A stretch of DNA of 32,238 nucleotides from Chitinophagales bacterium (GTDB lineage: Bacteria; Bacteroidota; Bacteroidia; Chitinophagales; UBA2359), in the NCBI GenBank assembly GCA_016787295.1, contig JAEUUX010000296.1:1-32238 (forward strand). The letters run 5' to 3'. The notes under the pieces were generated by a model, which was given only the letters and a program-made list of their open reading frames with translations, had not been told where the DNA came from and did no database searches. This document shows positions 24,607-32,064 of this stretch, one piece after another. The position numbers and the translations under genes were made by a program. The stretch's first letter is position 1; each line of letters opens with the position of its first letter.

Positions 24607-25629
24607 TTACCATTCCACCACGATTTTGCCAATAGACTGCCTATTTTCGAGCAAGGCAATGGCAGCGGGAAGGTCTTGGTAGTGGAAAACCCCACCGACG
24701 GTTGGTCGAAAAACGCCTTCTTCTGCCAACCGCACACAATTTTCTAAGCAATGTTGCAAAACATCGGGCTGCTCGTCGGCAATGCGTAGCATATTAACGC
24801 CCAACAAAGCAATGGAACGCATCATTAATTGAGCAGGGTGATAGAGTCCAAATCCTAAACCTTCGCTCAACATTTTGACAGATATGGTGGGTGTTTGGGC
24901 TAAGACCGCCGCTCCATAACACACCATCTTGCCACCCGCTTGCAGCAGTTCCATACCTTTTCGCACCGAATTGCCCCCAATAGAATCGAAAATAACATCG
25001 ACTTTGCCGTTGGAGCTTAGGGTTTGTATGGCTTCGACAAAATTGCGTTGGCTATAATCGATAGGAAAATCTACACCTTGTTGCAACAGATAATGGATTT
25101 TTTCACGTCCACTGGCTGTGCCAAAAATGGTGCAACCGCGCCACTTTGCCAACTGTACTAAGGCTGTGCCTACACCACCTGCTGCCGCATGAATCAGGAC
25201 TTTTTCGCCCGGTCGCAGTTGTAAAAGGTAGGCAGCAGCATAATAAGCCGTGCAGTATTGTGTTGCCAAAGCCGCTGCCACACCATTCGAAAAATGGTCG
25301 GGAATAGCTACCACCGCCTTGCCTTTGGTGACAACTTCGGTGGCATAAGCTCCAAAACGAGTAAATGCCACTACCCGCTGCCCCACAACAAGGTGTGTAA
25401 CCTCACTGCCTATAGCCATGACGCGCCCCACCACTTCGTAGCCTACCACAGCAGGCAAAGGTGGACAGTCCTGATACTTGCCACGCATTGCCATCACATC
25501 AGCAAAGTTTAACCCAAAAGCATCGACGGCTATCAACACTTCATCAGCTTGATGAGTCGGAATAGGGTGTTCTTGTAATCGAAAAGCGGTGGCTGCTTCG
25601 CCATGTTGTACCAATACGGCTGCTTTCAT
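24607..25629 (-). CDS. Zinc-free quinone reductase, VAT-1/QOR-like MDR family
   Basis: This 340-residue protein has the medium-chain dehydrogenase/reductase layout. An N-terminal GroES-like domain (LNFADVMAMRGKY, then PAVVGYEVVG) lacks the catalytic and structural zinc cysteines, and a Rossmann domain carries the NADPH loop HAAAGGVGTALVQLA. Among MDR families, the pattern ADVMAMRGKY and the SIGGNSVRKG segment resemble VAT-1-like quinone oxidoreductases. It should reduce quinones or enones with NADPH in the cytoplasm; the natural substrate is unknown. It lies 47 bases after the cytidine deaminase gene on the same strand, so the two are probably co-transcribed, though no functional link is evident. 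Confidence 0.85.
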   Translation of the reverse strand: MKAAVLVQHGEAATAFRLQEHPIPTHQADEVLIAVDAFGLNFADVMAMRGKYQDCPPLPAVVGYEVVGRVMAIGSEVTHLVVGQRVVAFTRFGAYATEVVTKGKAVVAIPDHFSNGVAAALATQYCTAYYAAAYLLQLRPGEKVLIHAAAGGVGTALVQLAKWRGCTIFGTASGREKIHYLLQQGVDFPIDYSQRNFVEAIQTLSSNGKVDVIFDSIGGNSVRKGMELLQAGGKMVCYGAAVLAQTPTISVKMLSEGLGFGLYHPAQLMMRSIALLGVNMLRIADEQPDVLQHCLENCVRLAEEGVFRPTVGGVFHYQDLPAAIALLENRQSIGKIVVEW

Positions 25630-25676
25630 ACGATAGTAGATATAATTAGGTTGCTTTGGGGGAGTGAAGTTATGAT

Positions 25677-26180
25677 TTAGTGGTTCTGAAAACTTGATAA
25701 AACATCGCCTGAAAAGAAAAATGGTAGCAAACTGTTCATCGAACGCACCAAGTAAACTTTTTCGTTTTTGCCCAGCATATAAATTACAATTGCTTGTTTG
25801 AACTTGTATTCATATTCGACAATAGCTTGGCGACAACTGCCACAAGGTGAGATGATTTCGTCAAAATCGGGAGCGGCTTCATAGTTCACAGTCACAGCAA
25901 TAGCCTTGATAGGCGTTTTGGGATTGAGGGCAGAGGCATAAAACAAAGCCACACGTTCAGCACATAAACCGCTCGGATAGGCAGCATTTTCTTGGTTATT
26001 GCCAATAAACATTTGCCCATCGGCAAGCCAAACCGCTGCTCCTACTTGAAATTGGGAATAGGGAGCGTATGCACTATGACAAGCTTGACGGGCAAGAGAG
26101 AATAGCTTTTTTTCGTCGTCGGTAAAAGATTCGTAACTATCGTAAATTTCTACGGTAGTTTGTACCTGAATTTTTTGCAT
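25677..26180 (-). CDS. cdd: Cytidine deaminase
   Basis: This 167-residue protein converts cytidine and deoxycytidine to uridine and deoxyuridine in pyrimidine salvage. The zinc site is complete: CAE (C73, catalytic E75) and PCGSC (C113, C116). Substrate contacts of the family are seen in SAYAPYSQFQVGAA and in IGNNQENAAYPSGL. The size is slightly above the roughly 130-residue tetrameric type because of N- and C-terminal extensions. A possible minus-strand -7 box TATCTTTA lies at 26212-26219, 32 bases before the start. It probably heads a transcript with the quinone reductase gene. Confidence 0.93.
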   Translation of the reverse strand: MQKIQVQTTVEIYDSYESFTDDEKKLFSLARQACHSAYAPYSQFQVGAAVWLADGQMFIGNNQENAAYPSGLCAERVALFYASALNPKTPIKAIAVTVNYEAAPDFDEIISPCGSCRQAIVEYEYKFKQAIVIYMLGKNEKVYLVRSMNSLLPFFFSGDVLSSFQNH

Positions 26181-26211
26181 AAAAATCGGTTATGAGACAT
26201 AAAAAATCTGG

Positions 26212-26219
26212 TAAAGATA
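26212..26219 (-). promoter_or_regulatory. Possible -7 box for cdd
   Basis: TATCTTTA on the minus strand is one mismatch from TAnnTTTG and lies about 32 bases before the cdd start. The -33 element is weak. Confidence 0.35.
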
Positions 26220-26266
26220 CGAACTTGTTATGTAATGATGTACAATTATCGCATTTTTTTTTTGAT

Positions 26267-26300
26267 TTTGTTATTTTTTCATCTAAAAGTAGTATTTTTG
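26267..26300 (+). promoter_or_regulatory. Promoter for the PF04020 gene
   Basis: TTTG (26267-26270) and TATTTTTG (26293-26300) fit the consensus with a 22-base spacer. It leaves a long leader of nearly 200 bases before the ATG at 26502. Confidence 0.45.
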
Positions 26301-26501
26301 CCGAATAAAAAAAGATTTATGCAAATTTGTTGTGGCACAAAAACGCTTATTTGGTTTTTTTCTTCATTTTTTTTAGAAAAACATCACAAATCAGGAACTT
26401 TTTGATAGTCTTAATTGTTCTATAGCTACAACGTTGATAAATACAACATTGCTTCAGTTTTTTTTGTACCATACTATTCACTTTTTAAAATTAACTAACA
26501 A

Positions 26502-26849
26502 ATGAACATCAAACATCTTTTGATTTCACTTCTCGTTAATGGTTTGCTCATTTATGTGGCAGCCAATGTATTGCCCAATGTTAGAGTCGATGGTTTTTGG
26601 GCTGCTATTATGGTAGCGGGCGTTTTTGCTTTGGTTAACAATTTGGTGAAGCCTATTGTATCAGCTCTTGCCTTGCCTATTACTGTGGTCACTTTAGGGT
26701 TGTTTACATTTGTCATCAACGGGCTAATGGTATTGCTCACCGATTGGTTGCTACAAGGTTTTGAAGTTAGTAGCTTTCTTATGGCAATTGTTTTTGGTGT
26801 GGTATTGTCTGTTATCAATACCATAGCAGGTTCTTTTAGCCTCAATTAA
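26502..26849 (+). CDS. Small four-helix membrane protein, PF04020 (holin_4_2-like)
   Basis: This 115-residue protein has four hydrophobic helices and the conserved pattern of PF04020: ANVLPNVRVDGFWAAIMVAG, ALVNNLVKPI, LPITVVTLGLFTFVING and GVVLSVINT. Databases often name these phage holins, but they are common chromosomal genes of unknown function in Bacteroidota and other phyla, and no phage gene is near. It should sit in the inner membrane. A strong hairpin terminator follows, so it is probably a single-gene transcript. Confidence 0.85.
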   Translation: MNIKHLLISLLVNGLLIYVAANVLPNVRVDGFWAAIMVAGVFALVNNLVKPIVSALALPITVVTLGLFTFVINGLMVLLTDWLLQGFEVSSFLMAIVFGVVLSVINTIAGSFSLN

Positions 26850-26878
26850 AACTTATTCCATCTCTTTCCATATACCTC

Positions 26879-26918
26879 AAAGGCTTATCTATCGCAAAGA
26901 TAAGCCTTTTGTTTTTTT
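26879..26918 (+). terminator. Strong intrinsic terminator
   Basis: AAAGGCTTATCT (26879-26890) pairs perfectly with 26898-26909 around a 7-base loop, followed by TGTTTTTTT. It lies directly before the glycosyltransferase gene, which therefore may need its own promoter; none is clear. Confidence 0.85.
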
Positions 26919-26926
26919 ATTGATAT

Positions 26927-27697
26927 ATGAAAAATATACAACTTTCTGTTGTAATCATTACTTATAACGAAGCCTCAAACATTGCTAATTGCCTCAATTC
27001 GGTACTATCTATCGCAGACGATATTGTGGTAGTAGATTCTTTTTCTACGGACGGAACTTCAACCATCTGCCAACAATATCCTCAAGTTCGTTTCATACAA
27101 CACCCTTTTGCAGGGCATATTGAGCAAAAAAATTATGCCATTACTCAAGCTCGTTTTCAGCACATTTTGTCGCTTGATGCCGATGAAGTGTTATCGCCCG
27201 ACTTGCAACAGTCAATTGCTGTGGTCAAAAAAAAATGGACTGTCGATGCTTACTGGTTGAATAGGTTGAACAATTTTTGTGGAAAATGGATACGGCATGG
27301 CGATTGGTATCCTGATAGAAAACTGCGCTTGTGGGATAGCAGTAAAGGACAGTGGGGCGGCAAAAATCCGCACGACCGTTTTGTATTGCAACAAGGCTGT
27401 ACAACAGCTCATTTGAAAGGCGATTTATTGCACTATAGTTTTCATAGCCTCGAACAACATATCGAGCAAATCAACAAATTTTCAACCATTGCTGCCAAAG
27501 GATTGTTCGAAGCGGGCAAAAAAGCCACCTATTTTCACCTATTATTTAAGCCATTTTGGAAATTTTTGAATGCTTATTTTTTGCGTTTAGGTTTTTTGGA
27601 CGGCTATTATGGCTATGTTGTGTGCCGAAATTCTGCCTTTTCGATGTATTTGCGTTATGTCAAACTGCGCGAAATGTGGCGAAAAACAGCTCGATAA
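26927..27697 (+). CDS. Family 2 glycosyltransferase, WaaE-like
   Basis: This 256-residue protein has the GT-A fold signatures of family 2: VVIITYNEASNI (8-19), DDIVVVDSFSTDGT (31-44) and the metal-binding DAD (84-86) in LSLDADEVLSP. The middle motif WYPDRKLRLW and the DRF that follows is typical of LPS-core beta-1,4-glucosyltransferase-like enzymes (WaaE/KdtX group). It probably adds a sugar to lipid A core or another surface glycan, acting on the inner face of the cytoplasmic membrane; donor and acceptor are unknown. A hydrophobic C-terminal stretch (FWKFLNAYFLRLGFLDG) may tie it to the membrane. It ends only 7 bases from the end of the convergent murQ gene. Confidence 0.87.
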   Translation: MKNIQLSVVIITYNEASNIANCLNSVLSIADDIVVVDSFSTDGTSTICQQYPQVRFIQHPFAGHIEQKNYAITQARFQHILSLDADEVLSPDLQQSIAVVKKKWTVDAYWLNRLNNFCGKWIRHGDWYPDRKLRLWDSSKGQWGGKNPHDRFVLQQGCTTAHLKGDLLHYSFHSLEQHIEQINKFSTIAAKGLFEAGKKATYFHLLFKPFWKFLNAYFLRLGFLDGYYGYVVCRNSAFSMYLRYVKLREMWRKTAR

Positions 27698-27704
27698 ACT
27701 ATTC

Positions 27705-28511
27705 CTAAATATGCTTTTGGGCTAACAGAACCTGCCGCACACTGCCAAATTCTGCTAACCAAGCTAAGGCTTGTTCATGGCTACAGCCCAATTTTTCGAC
27801 CAACATATTGGCGCCGCGTTCAATGAGTTTGTTATTACTCAACTGCATATCTACCATTTTGTTGTCATGTACCCTTCCGAGCCGAATCATAACGGCGGTG
27901 CTAATCATGTTTAAGACCAATTTCTGGGCAGTACCAGCTTTCATGCGGGTACTGCCCGTTACAAATTCGGGACCTGTCACCACCACAATGGGATAGTCGG
28001 CTTGTGCTTCGACAGCGCTATTTGGATTACAAACAATGCAAGATGTGGTGATACCTGCTAATCGACAGGCGCGCAAACCTCCCACCACATACGGCGTACT
28101 GCCCGACGCAGCAATGCCCACCACCACATCGTCGGACTGAATGGCATATTGTTGAAGGTCGTTCCATGCGGCTGTTGTGCTATCTTCGGCAAACTCAACA
28201 GCTTTGCGAATTGCGCTGTCACCGCCCGCAATGATGCCAATAACCCACTCGTGTGGTACCCCAAAAGTAGGCGGACATTCGGAGGCATCAACAACACCCA
28301 AACGTCCGCTTGTGCCTGCTCCAATGTAGAACAAACGTCCGCCTTGCTGCATCTTGTCAACCACAACAACCACCAATCGTTCAATAGCTTCGAGGGTGTT
28401 TGCAATGGCAATTGGCACGCTTTGGTCTTCTTGGTTGATGTGATAGAGCAGCGTTTTGATGTCCATTTGCTCCAAATGCCTATAGTTTGAAGACGATTCA
28501 GTTATGCGCAT
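27705..28511 (-). CDS. murQ: N-acetylmuramic acid 6-phosphate etherase
   Basis: This 268-residue SIS-domain enzyme cleaves the lactyl ether of MurNAc 6-phosphate to GlcNAc 6-phosphate and D-lactate in peptidoglycan recycling. Signatures are TESSSNYRHLEQMD near the start, FYIGAGTSGRLGVVDASECP (61-80) and the GGDSAIRKAVEFAED segment. E78 and D110 align with the two catalytic residues reported for the E. coli enzyme (Glu83 and Asp115). A further SIS phosphosugar loop is IAASGSTPYVVGGL, and SRMKAGTAQKL is a family hallmark. The length suits the shorter Bacteroidota forms. Its start is 10 bases after the murF stop, so it is the last gene of an rfaE2-murF-murQ operon. This couples precursor synthesis to recycling. 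Confidence 0.94.
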   Translation of the reverse strand: MRITESSSNYRHLEQMDIKTLLYHINQEDQSVPIAIANTLEAIERLVVVVVDKMQQGGRLFYIGAGTSGRLGVVDASECPPTFGVPHEWVIGIIAGGDSAIRKAVEFAEDSTTAAWNDLQQYAIQSDDVVVGIAASGSTPYVVGGLRACRLAGITTSCIVCNPNSAVEAQADYPIVVVTGPEFVTGSTRMKAGTAQKLVLNMISTAVMIRLGRVHDNKMVDMQLSNNKLIERGANMLVEKLGCSHEQALAWLAEFGSVRQVLLAQKHI

Positions 28512-28521
28512 TTTTAGTTTT

Positions 28522-29820
28522 TTATAGATTTTCGGCTAAAAGCTGTTCCAACGCTATGCCGCGCGAGGCTTTGAGCAAGATGTGATAGCCTTCCAAATGA
28601 CTTTGGTGTAGCCATTGGCGTGCCAACTGTGGGTCGGAAAAATGTTGGAAATGGGCAGGGAACTGTGTCTTTGCAAACTCCTCGCCCACCAAGACTATTT
28701 TTTCGAGCGCTATGGTTTGGAGGTAATCGACGATAAGCTGGTGTTCTTGCAACGACCATTGCCCCACTTCGCGCATATCTCCCAAAATAACCATTTTTCG
28801 CGAAACCTGTAAGGCAGCAAAACTCTGCAAAGCCGCCTCCATACTGCTTGGGTTGGCATTATAGGCATCTAAAATAACGGTATTGTGCTGCCATTGCAAA
28901 ACTTGAGACCGCTTGTTTTGAGGAATATAAGCGGCTATGGCTTGTATGGCATTGGCAACAGACACCCCAAAATGCTTGCCAACTACTAAAGCTGCTGCCA
29001 CATTGCTGGCATTGTATTGTCCAATAAGTTGCGTTTCGAGGCGGTGTTGTTCGTATTGCAGCACCAAAAAATGTCCGCTCGCATCGACCGAAATTTTGGT
29101 ATCGGCAGGATTATTTTGGACAGTATAAGGGTGTTTTTGTGGTACTTGTTCTGCAATTTGCAGCACACGCGAATCGTCTGTGTTGACAAAAGCCAAGCCA
29201 TTGTGCTGTGCCAAATAGTCATATAATTCGCCTTCTGCCTTTTGTACGCCCTCAATATCTCCAAAACCCTCTAAATGTTCTTTGCCTATGTTGGTCACTA
29301 AGCCACAGTTTGGCTGTGCAATTTGGCAGAGTTCGGTAATTTCGTTTGGGTGGTTGGCACCAATTTCTATGACCGCAATTTCGGTATCGGAGGGCATAGC
29401 CAATAGGGTGAGCGGTACGCCAATGTGGTTGTTGAGGTTGCCTGCGGTGGCATGTGTGACAAAAGTGGTAGACAAAACGGCTTTAAGCAATTCTTTGGTC
29501 GTGGTTTTGCCATTGCTGCCTGCTACCGCCACTATGGGAATGTTTAACTTTTGGCGATGATATTGTGCCAACTGTTGCAAAGTCACAAGGCTATTGTCAA
29601 CCAAAATACAGCGCGTGTCGGTACAATAAGTAGGGTTGTCCACTATGGCTATGGCTGCTCCTTGTGCAAGGGCTTGATTGGCGTATTGGTTGCCATCAAA
29701 ATTATCACCTTTGAGCGCAAAAAATAGTGCGCCTGCAACAACATGGCGGCTGTCGGTCGTTACAACGCGATGCTGTTGATACTGTTTGTATAGTGTTTCA
29801 AGAAGGTTGTTGTTCATCAT
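28522..29820 (-). CDS. murF: UDP-MurNAc-tripeptide:D-Ala-D-Ala ligase
   Basis: With the start at 29820 the protein has 433 residues, usual for the family. The frame is open to an ATG at 29880, but that would overlap the upstream gene by 83 bases and add an unrelated tail; 29817 is an equally good second ATG. MurF adds D-Ala-D-Ala to the UDP-MurNAc tripeptide in the cytoplasm. Features: N-terminal UDP-binding domain with TTDSRHVVAGALFFALKG, ATP loop GSNGKTTTK (101-109, K105), NLNNHIGVPLTLL, EIGANHPNEI, GKEHLEGFG, and the C-terminal DAYNANPSSM. All are intact. The first 23 bases overlap the end of rfaE2, and murQ follows after 10 bases, so translation is probably coupled along the operon. Confidence 0.94.
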   Translation of the reverse strand: MMNNNLLETLYKQYQQHRVVTTDSRHVVAGALFFALKGDNFDGNQYANQALAQGAAIAIVDNPTYCTDTRCILVDNSLVTLQQLAQYHRQKLNIPIVAVAGSNGKTTTKELLKAVLSTTFVTHATAGNLNNHIGVPLTLLAMPSDTEIAVIEIGANHPNEITELCQIAQPNCGLVTNIGKEHLEGFGDIEGVQKAEGELYDYLAQHNGLAFVNTDDSRVLQIAEQVPQKHPYTVQNNPADTKISVDASGHFLVLQYEQHRLETQLIGQYNASNVAAALVVGKHFGVSVANAIQAIAAYIPQNKRSQVLQWQHNTVILDAYNANPSSMEAALQSFAALQVSRKMVILGDMREVGQWSLQEHQLIVDYLQTIALEKIVLVGEEFAKTQFPAHFQHFSDPQLARQWLHQSHLEGYHILLKASRGIALEQLLAENL

Positions 29821-30322
29821 CGGTTGTTGACTCGTTTTGCTTGATTTTGGCAATGAGATTAGTCGTTGAATAGCCTTCAAGGAAAGGCACCACCATAACG
29901 GCTCCTTCGTTTTGTGTCACAATATCATAACCAACAATGTCTTCTTCGCGATAATCCCCACCTTTGACCAACACATCGGGCAAAATTTGCTCTATAAGGT
30001 GTAAGGGGGTTTCCTCGTCAAACAACACAACAGCATCAACATAGCTTAACGAGGCTAATAGGAGCGCACGGCTGTGCTGGTCTTGGATGGGGCGTTCGTC
30101 TCCCTTAAGATGACGGATAGATGCATCGGTGTTTAGCCCCACAATAAGTTTGGTGCCTTGGTCAGCGGCATACGCCAGCGTTTGGAGGTGTCCTTGATGG
30201 ATGATGTCAAAACAACCATTGGTGAACACTATTTTTTCGTCCTTGAACCGCCATAGACTAATGAGGTTGCGCAATTTATCGGCAGGAATGATTTTGTGCG
30301 CAATAATATCAATTGTTATCAT
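29798..30322 (-). CDS. rfaE2: D-glycero-beta-D-manno-heptose 1-phosphate adenylyltransferase
   Basis: This 174-residue protein corresponds to the C-terminal nucleotidyltransferase domain of HldE (RfaE), encoded here as a separate gene, which is common in Bacteroidota. It makes ADP-heptose for LPS core or S-layer/glycoprotein glycans. Signatures: VFTNGCFDIIHQGH with the nucleotide-binding HxGH (H42, H45), GLNTDASIRHLKGDERPIQD, and VDAVVLFDEETPLHLIEQ, then PDVLVKGGDY. The kinase partner is not in this window. It is the first gene of the rfaE2-murF-murQ operon; a -7 box lies at 30368-30375 and its last 23 bases overlap murF. Confidence 0.92.
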   Translation of the reverse strand: MITIDIIAHKIIPADKLRNLISLWRFKDEKIVFTNGCFDIIHQGHLQTLAYAADQGTKLIVGLNTDASIRHLKGDERPIQDQHSRALLLASLSYVDAVVLFDEETPLHLIEQILPDVLVKGGDYREEDIVGYDIVTQNEGAVMVVPFLEGYSTTNLIAKIKQNESTTDDEQQPS

Positions 30323-30367
30323 TTAGTAGAATACTTTCAATAGGTGATAAAAGCTATAAATGGGCTG

Positions 30368-30375
30368 CAAAGCTA
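30368..30375 (-). promoter_or_regulatory. -7 promoter box for the rfaE2-murF-murQ operon
   Basis: TAGCTTTG on the minus strand is an exact TAnnTTTG match about 46 bases before the rfaE2 start. No matching -33 TTTG at 19-21 bases was found. Confidence 0.5.
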
Positions 30376-30418
30376 CTAAGATTTGCTGGTTTTTGGGATA
30401 ATTATGCTCAAAAAGCAC

Positions 30419-30453
30419 AAAAATAGCGGTTGTTCTCTCTCGAACAACCGCTA
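30419..30453 (-). terminator. Terminator of the Bax inhibitor-1 gene
   Basis: TAGCGGTTGTTC (30424-30435) pairs perfectly with 30442-30453 around a 6-base loop; on the minus strand it is followed by five T (30423-30419). It lies 24 bases past the stop codon at 30477. Confidence 0.85.
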
Positions 30454-30476
30454 ATAGGTATAGAAAACTAATTATT

Positions 30477-31238
30477 TTAGTCTCTACTTTGTAGTTTAGA
30501 TAACAAACGAAGTATTTCTACATATAACCAAATCAGGGTGACAACCAAGCCAAAAGCTCCATACCATTCCATGTGTTTGGGTAAACCTTGCTCAGAACCA
30601 CGCTCAATGAAGTCGAAATCTAACACTAAATTAAGGGCTGCAATAACCACTACAAAAAGGCTAAAGCCGATGCCGATTAAACCATTTTGGTGAATATAAG
30701 GCATTTGTATGCCAAAAATACTCAAGATAAATGTTAATAGATAGAACAAAGCGATGCCCATCGTAGCGGCAACAATACCTGCTTTGAATTGTTCGGTAGC
30801 ACGAATAATGCCAGAGCGGTAAAGGAATAACAAGGCACCCATTGTGCCAAAGGTGAGTCCTGCTGCTTGGAATGCAATGCCCGGATAGCTGGCTTCGAAA
30901 TAGATGCTGATAGCACCAATAAAAAAACCTTCAAAAATAGCATATACAGGAGCTAAATAGTTTGCCCATGTGTTTTTGAAAATGATGACTATAGCAGTAA
31001 TGAAACCACCAATAGCGCCCATAGGCATAGCAATAGATACAAGGCTCATGTCACCGGTACTAATTACGCGGTAGAACATAAAGACAGTGATACCAACAAT
31101 GATAGCCAACAGAAGAGCCGTTTTGTTGATAGTGCCTTCGATGGTCATTTGTTCGGAACGCGACACTTCGATGCCAACGTATTGCTCGAAGCGCGAGTCG
31201 CTCAAAGTAGGGTTGCTGGTTCGGGAGAATAATGCCAT
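30477..31238 (-). CDS. Bax inhibitor-1/YccA family membrane protein
   Basis: This 253-residue protein has a soluble N-terminus (about 40 residues, with MTIEGTINKTALLLA leading into the first helix) and seven hydrophobic helices. Family features include the AIFEGFFIGAIS segment and a late charged-hydrophobic helix (NLVLDFDFIERG). The E/D pair in LVLDFDFIE is typical of the BI-1 fold, whose bacterial member YetJ is a pH-sensitive calcium leak channel. In Bacteroidota the role of the YccA branch is not established; in E. coli YccA binds and restrains FtsH. It has an excellent promoter and its own terminator, so it is a single-gene unit. I see nothing unusual in it. Confidence 0.9.
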   Translation of the reverse strand: MALFSRTSNPTLSDSRFEQYVGIEVSRSEQMTIEGTINKTALLLAIIVGITVFMFYRVISTGDMSLVSIAMPMGAIGGFITAIVIIFKNTWANYLAPVYAIFEGFFIGAISIYFEASYPGIAFQAAGLTFGTMGALLFLYRSGIIRATEQFKAGIVAATMGIALFYLLTFILSIFGIQMPYIHQNGLIGIGFSLFVVVIAALNLVLDFDFIERGSEQGLPKHMEWYGAFGLVVTLIWLYVEILRLLSKLQSRD

Positions 31239-31274
31239 GATAATTGTTTTTTAAAGTAATTATTTTTTAGGCAG

Positions 31275-31306
31275 CAAAGATAGTGTTTTTTTTTGACCTA
31301 AACAAA
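31275..31306 (-). promoter_or_regulatory. Bacteroidota promoter for the Bax inhibitor-1 gene
   Basis: On the minus strand TTTG (31303-31306) is followed after 20 bases by TATCTTTG (31275-31282). Both boxes are exact and the spacing is ideal. This is the clearest promoter in the window. The leader is about 30 bases. Confidence 0.8.
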
Positions 31307-31332
31307 TTTTGGAATAAATTTTTGCTACTTTT

Positions 31333-32064
31333 TTATTGATGAAAGTATTTCAAGGTCTGAAAAATAGAAGTTAAGATGATTATTGTCAGAACAATATACC
31401 TAAATGTGGTTTCGGAAGTATATTTTAGGATTATTTTGCCAATATAGCTACCCAATATGCTGATAATAATGAGAAAAGGCATTAGGATTAAGTATTCTTT
31501 CCGAAAATAGCCATTGCTAACATATACTATGGCGCGGCTGACATCGACACCCAAATCTATCAGGGCTGATGTGGCAATAAAAATATCTTTGGACAGTTGA
31601 AAAGCGGCTAAGGTGATACCGCGTATGGCTCCACCTGTGCCAACTAATCCTGCCAAAAAACCCGATACTATGCCTCCTAAGTAAAGATTGGTATTGGTTT
31701 GTTGGACGGTTTTGTTGAAATTGATGAGCAAATAGATAGACAAAGCCACTAACAAGATGTTCATCAATAATTCCATTTTTTGAGTAGGCAAAAAAGTAGT
31801 GAACCATGCTCCTATAATGACAAATATAACAGCAGGAATACCCAATTTGAGGGCAATATTTTTGTTGACACCTTTGCGAAAAAGAGCAATTTTGGATAAA
31901 TTACTAAATACATGAAAAACCGCAGTAATACCCAATACTGTTTTGAAATCGAAAAACATTGAGGCAACAGGAACAAACAAGATAGAAGAGCCAAAGCCAG
32001 ATACGGTGCCTATGATTTCGGAAAATAAAGCAAGAATGATAAATAGGTAGTATTTTTCTAACAC
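31333..32064 (-). CDS. TauE/SafE-family permease
   Basis: This 243-residue protein has seven to eight hydrophobic helices and the two internal repeats of TauE/SafE permeases. The repeat motifs are SEIIGTVSGFGSSILFVPVA near the N-terminus and SGFLAGLVGTGGAIRGITLA in the middle; both show the G-x-G pattern. The family exports sulfite, sulfoacetate or other small organosulfur anions, but many members have no known substrate and no sulfur genes are nearby, so the substrate is open. No promoter box is obvious in the 174 bases up to the window edge. It ends 94 bases before the start of the Bax inhibitor-1 gene, which has its own promoter. Confidence 0.87.
   Translation of the reverse strand: MLEKYYLFIILALFSEIIGTVSGFGSSILFVPVASMFFDFKTVLGITAVFHVFSNLSKIALFRKGVNKNIALKLGIPAVIFVIIGAWFTTFLPTQKMELLMNILLVALSIYLLINFNKTVQQTNTNLYLGGIVSGFLAGLVGTGGAIRGITLAAFQLSKDIFIATSALIDLGVDVSRAIVYVSNGYFRKEYLILMPFLIIISILGSYIGKIILKYTSETTFRYIVLTIIILTSIFQTLKYFHQ

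Larger units (their letters stand above)
26181..26501. other. Divergent intergenic region
   Basis: This 321-base AT-rich gap separates the leftward cdd gene from the rightward PF04020 gene and contains promoter boxes for both. A 28-codon frame (26319-26405) starts just behind the rightward box. Nothing else is visible. Confidence 0.5.

Noticed and set aside
26502-26849. Phage holin, hence a prophage
   Set aside because: PF04020 proteins are mostly chromosomal and of unknown role. No other phage gene is near.
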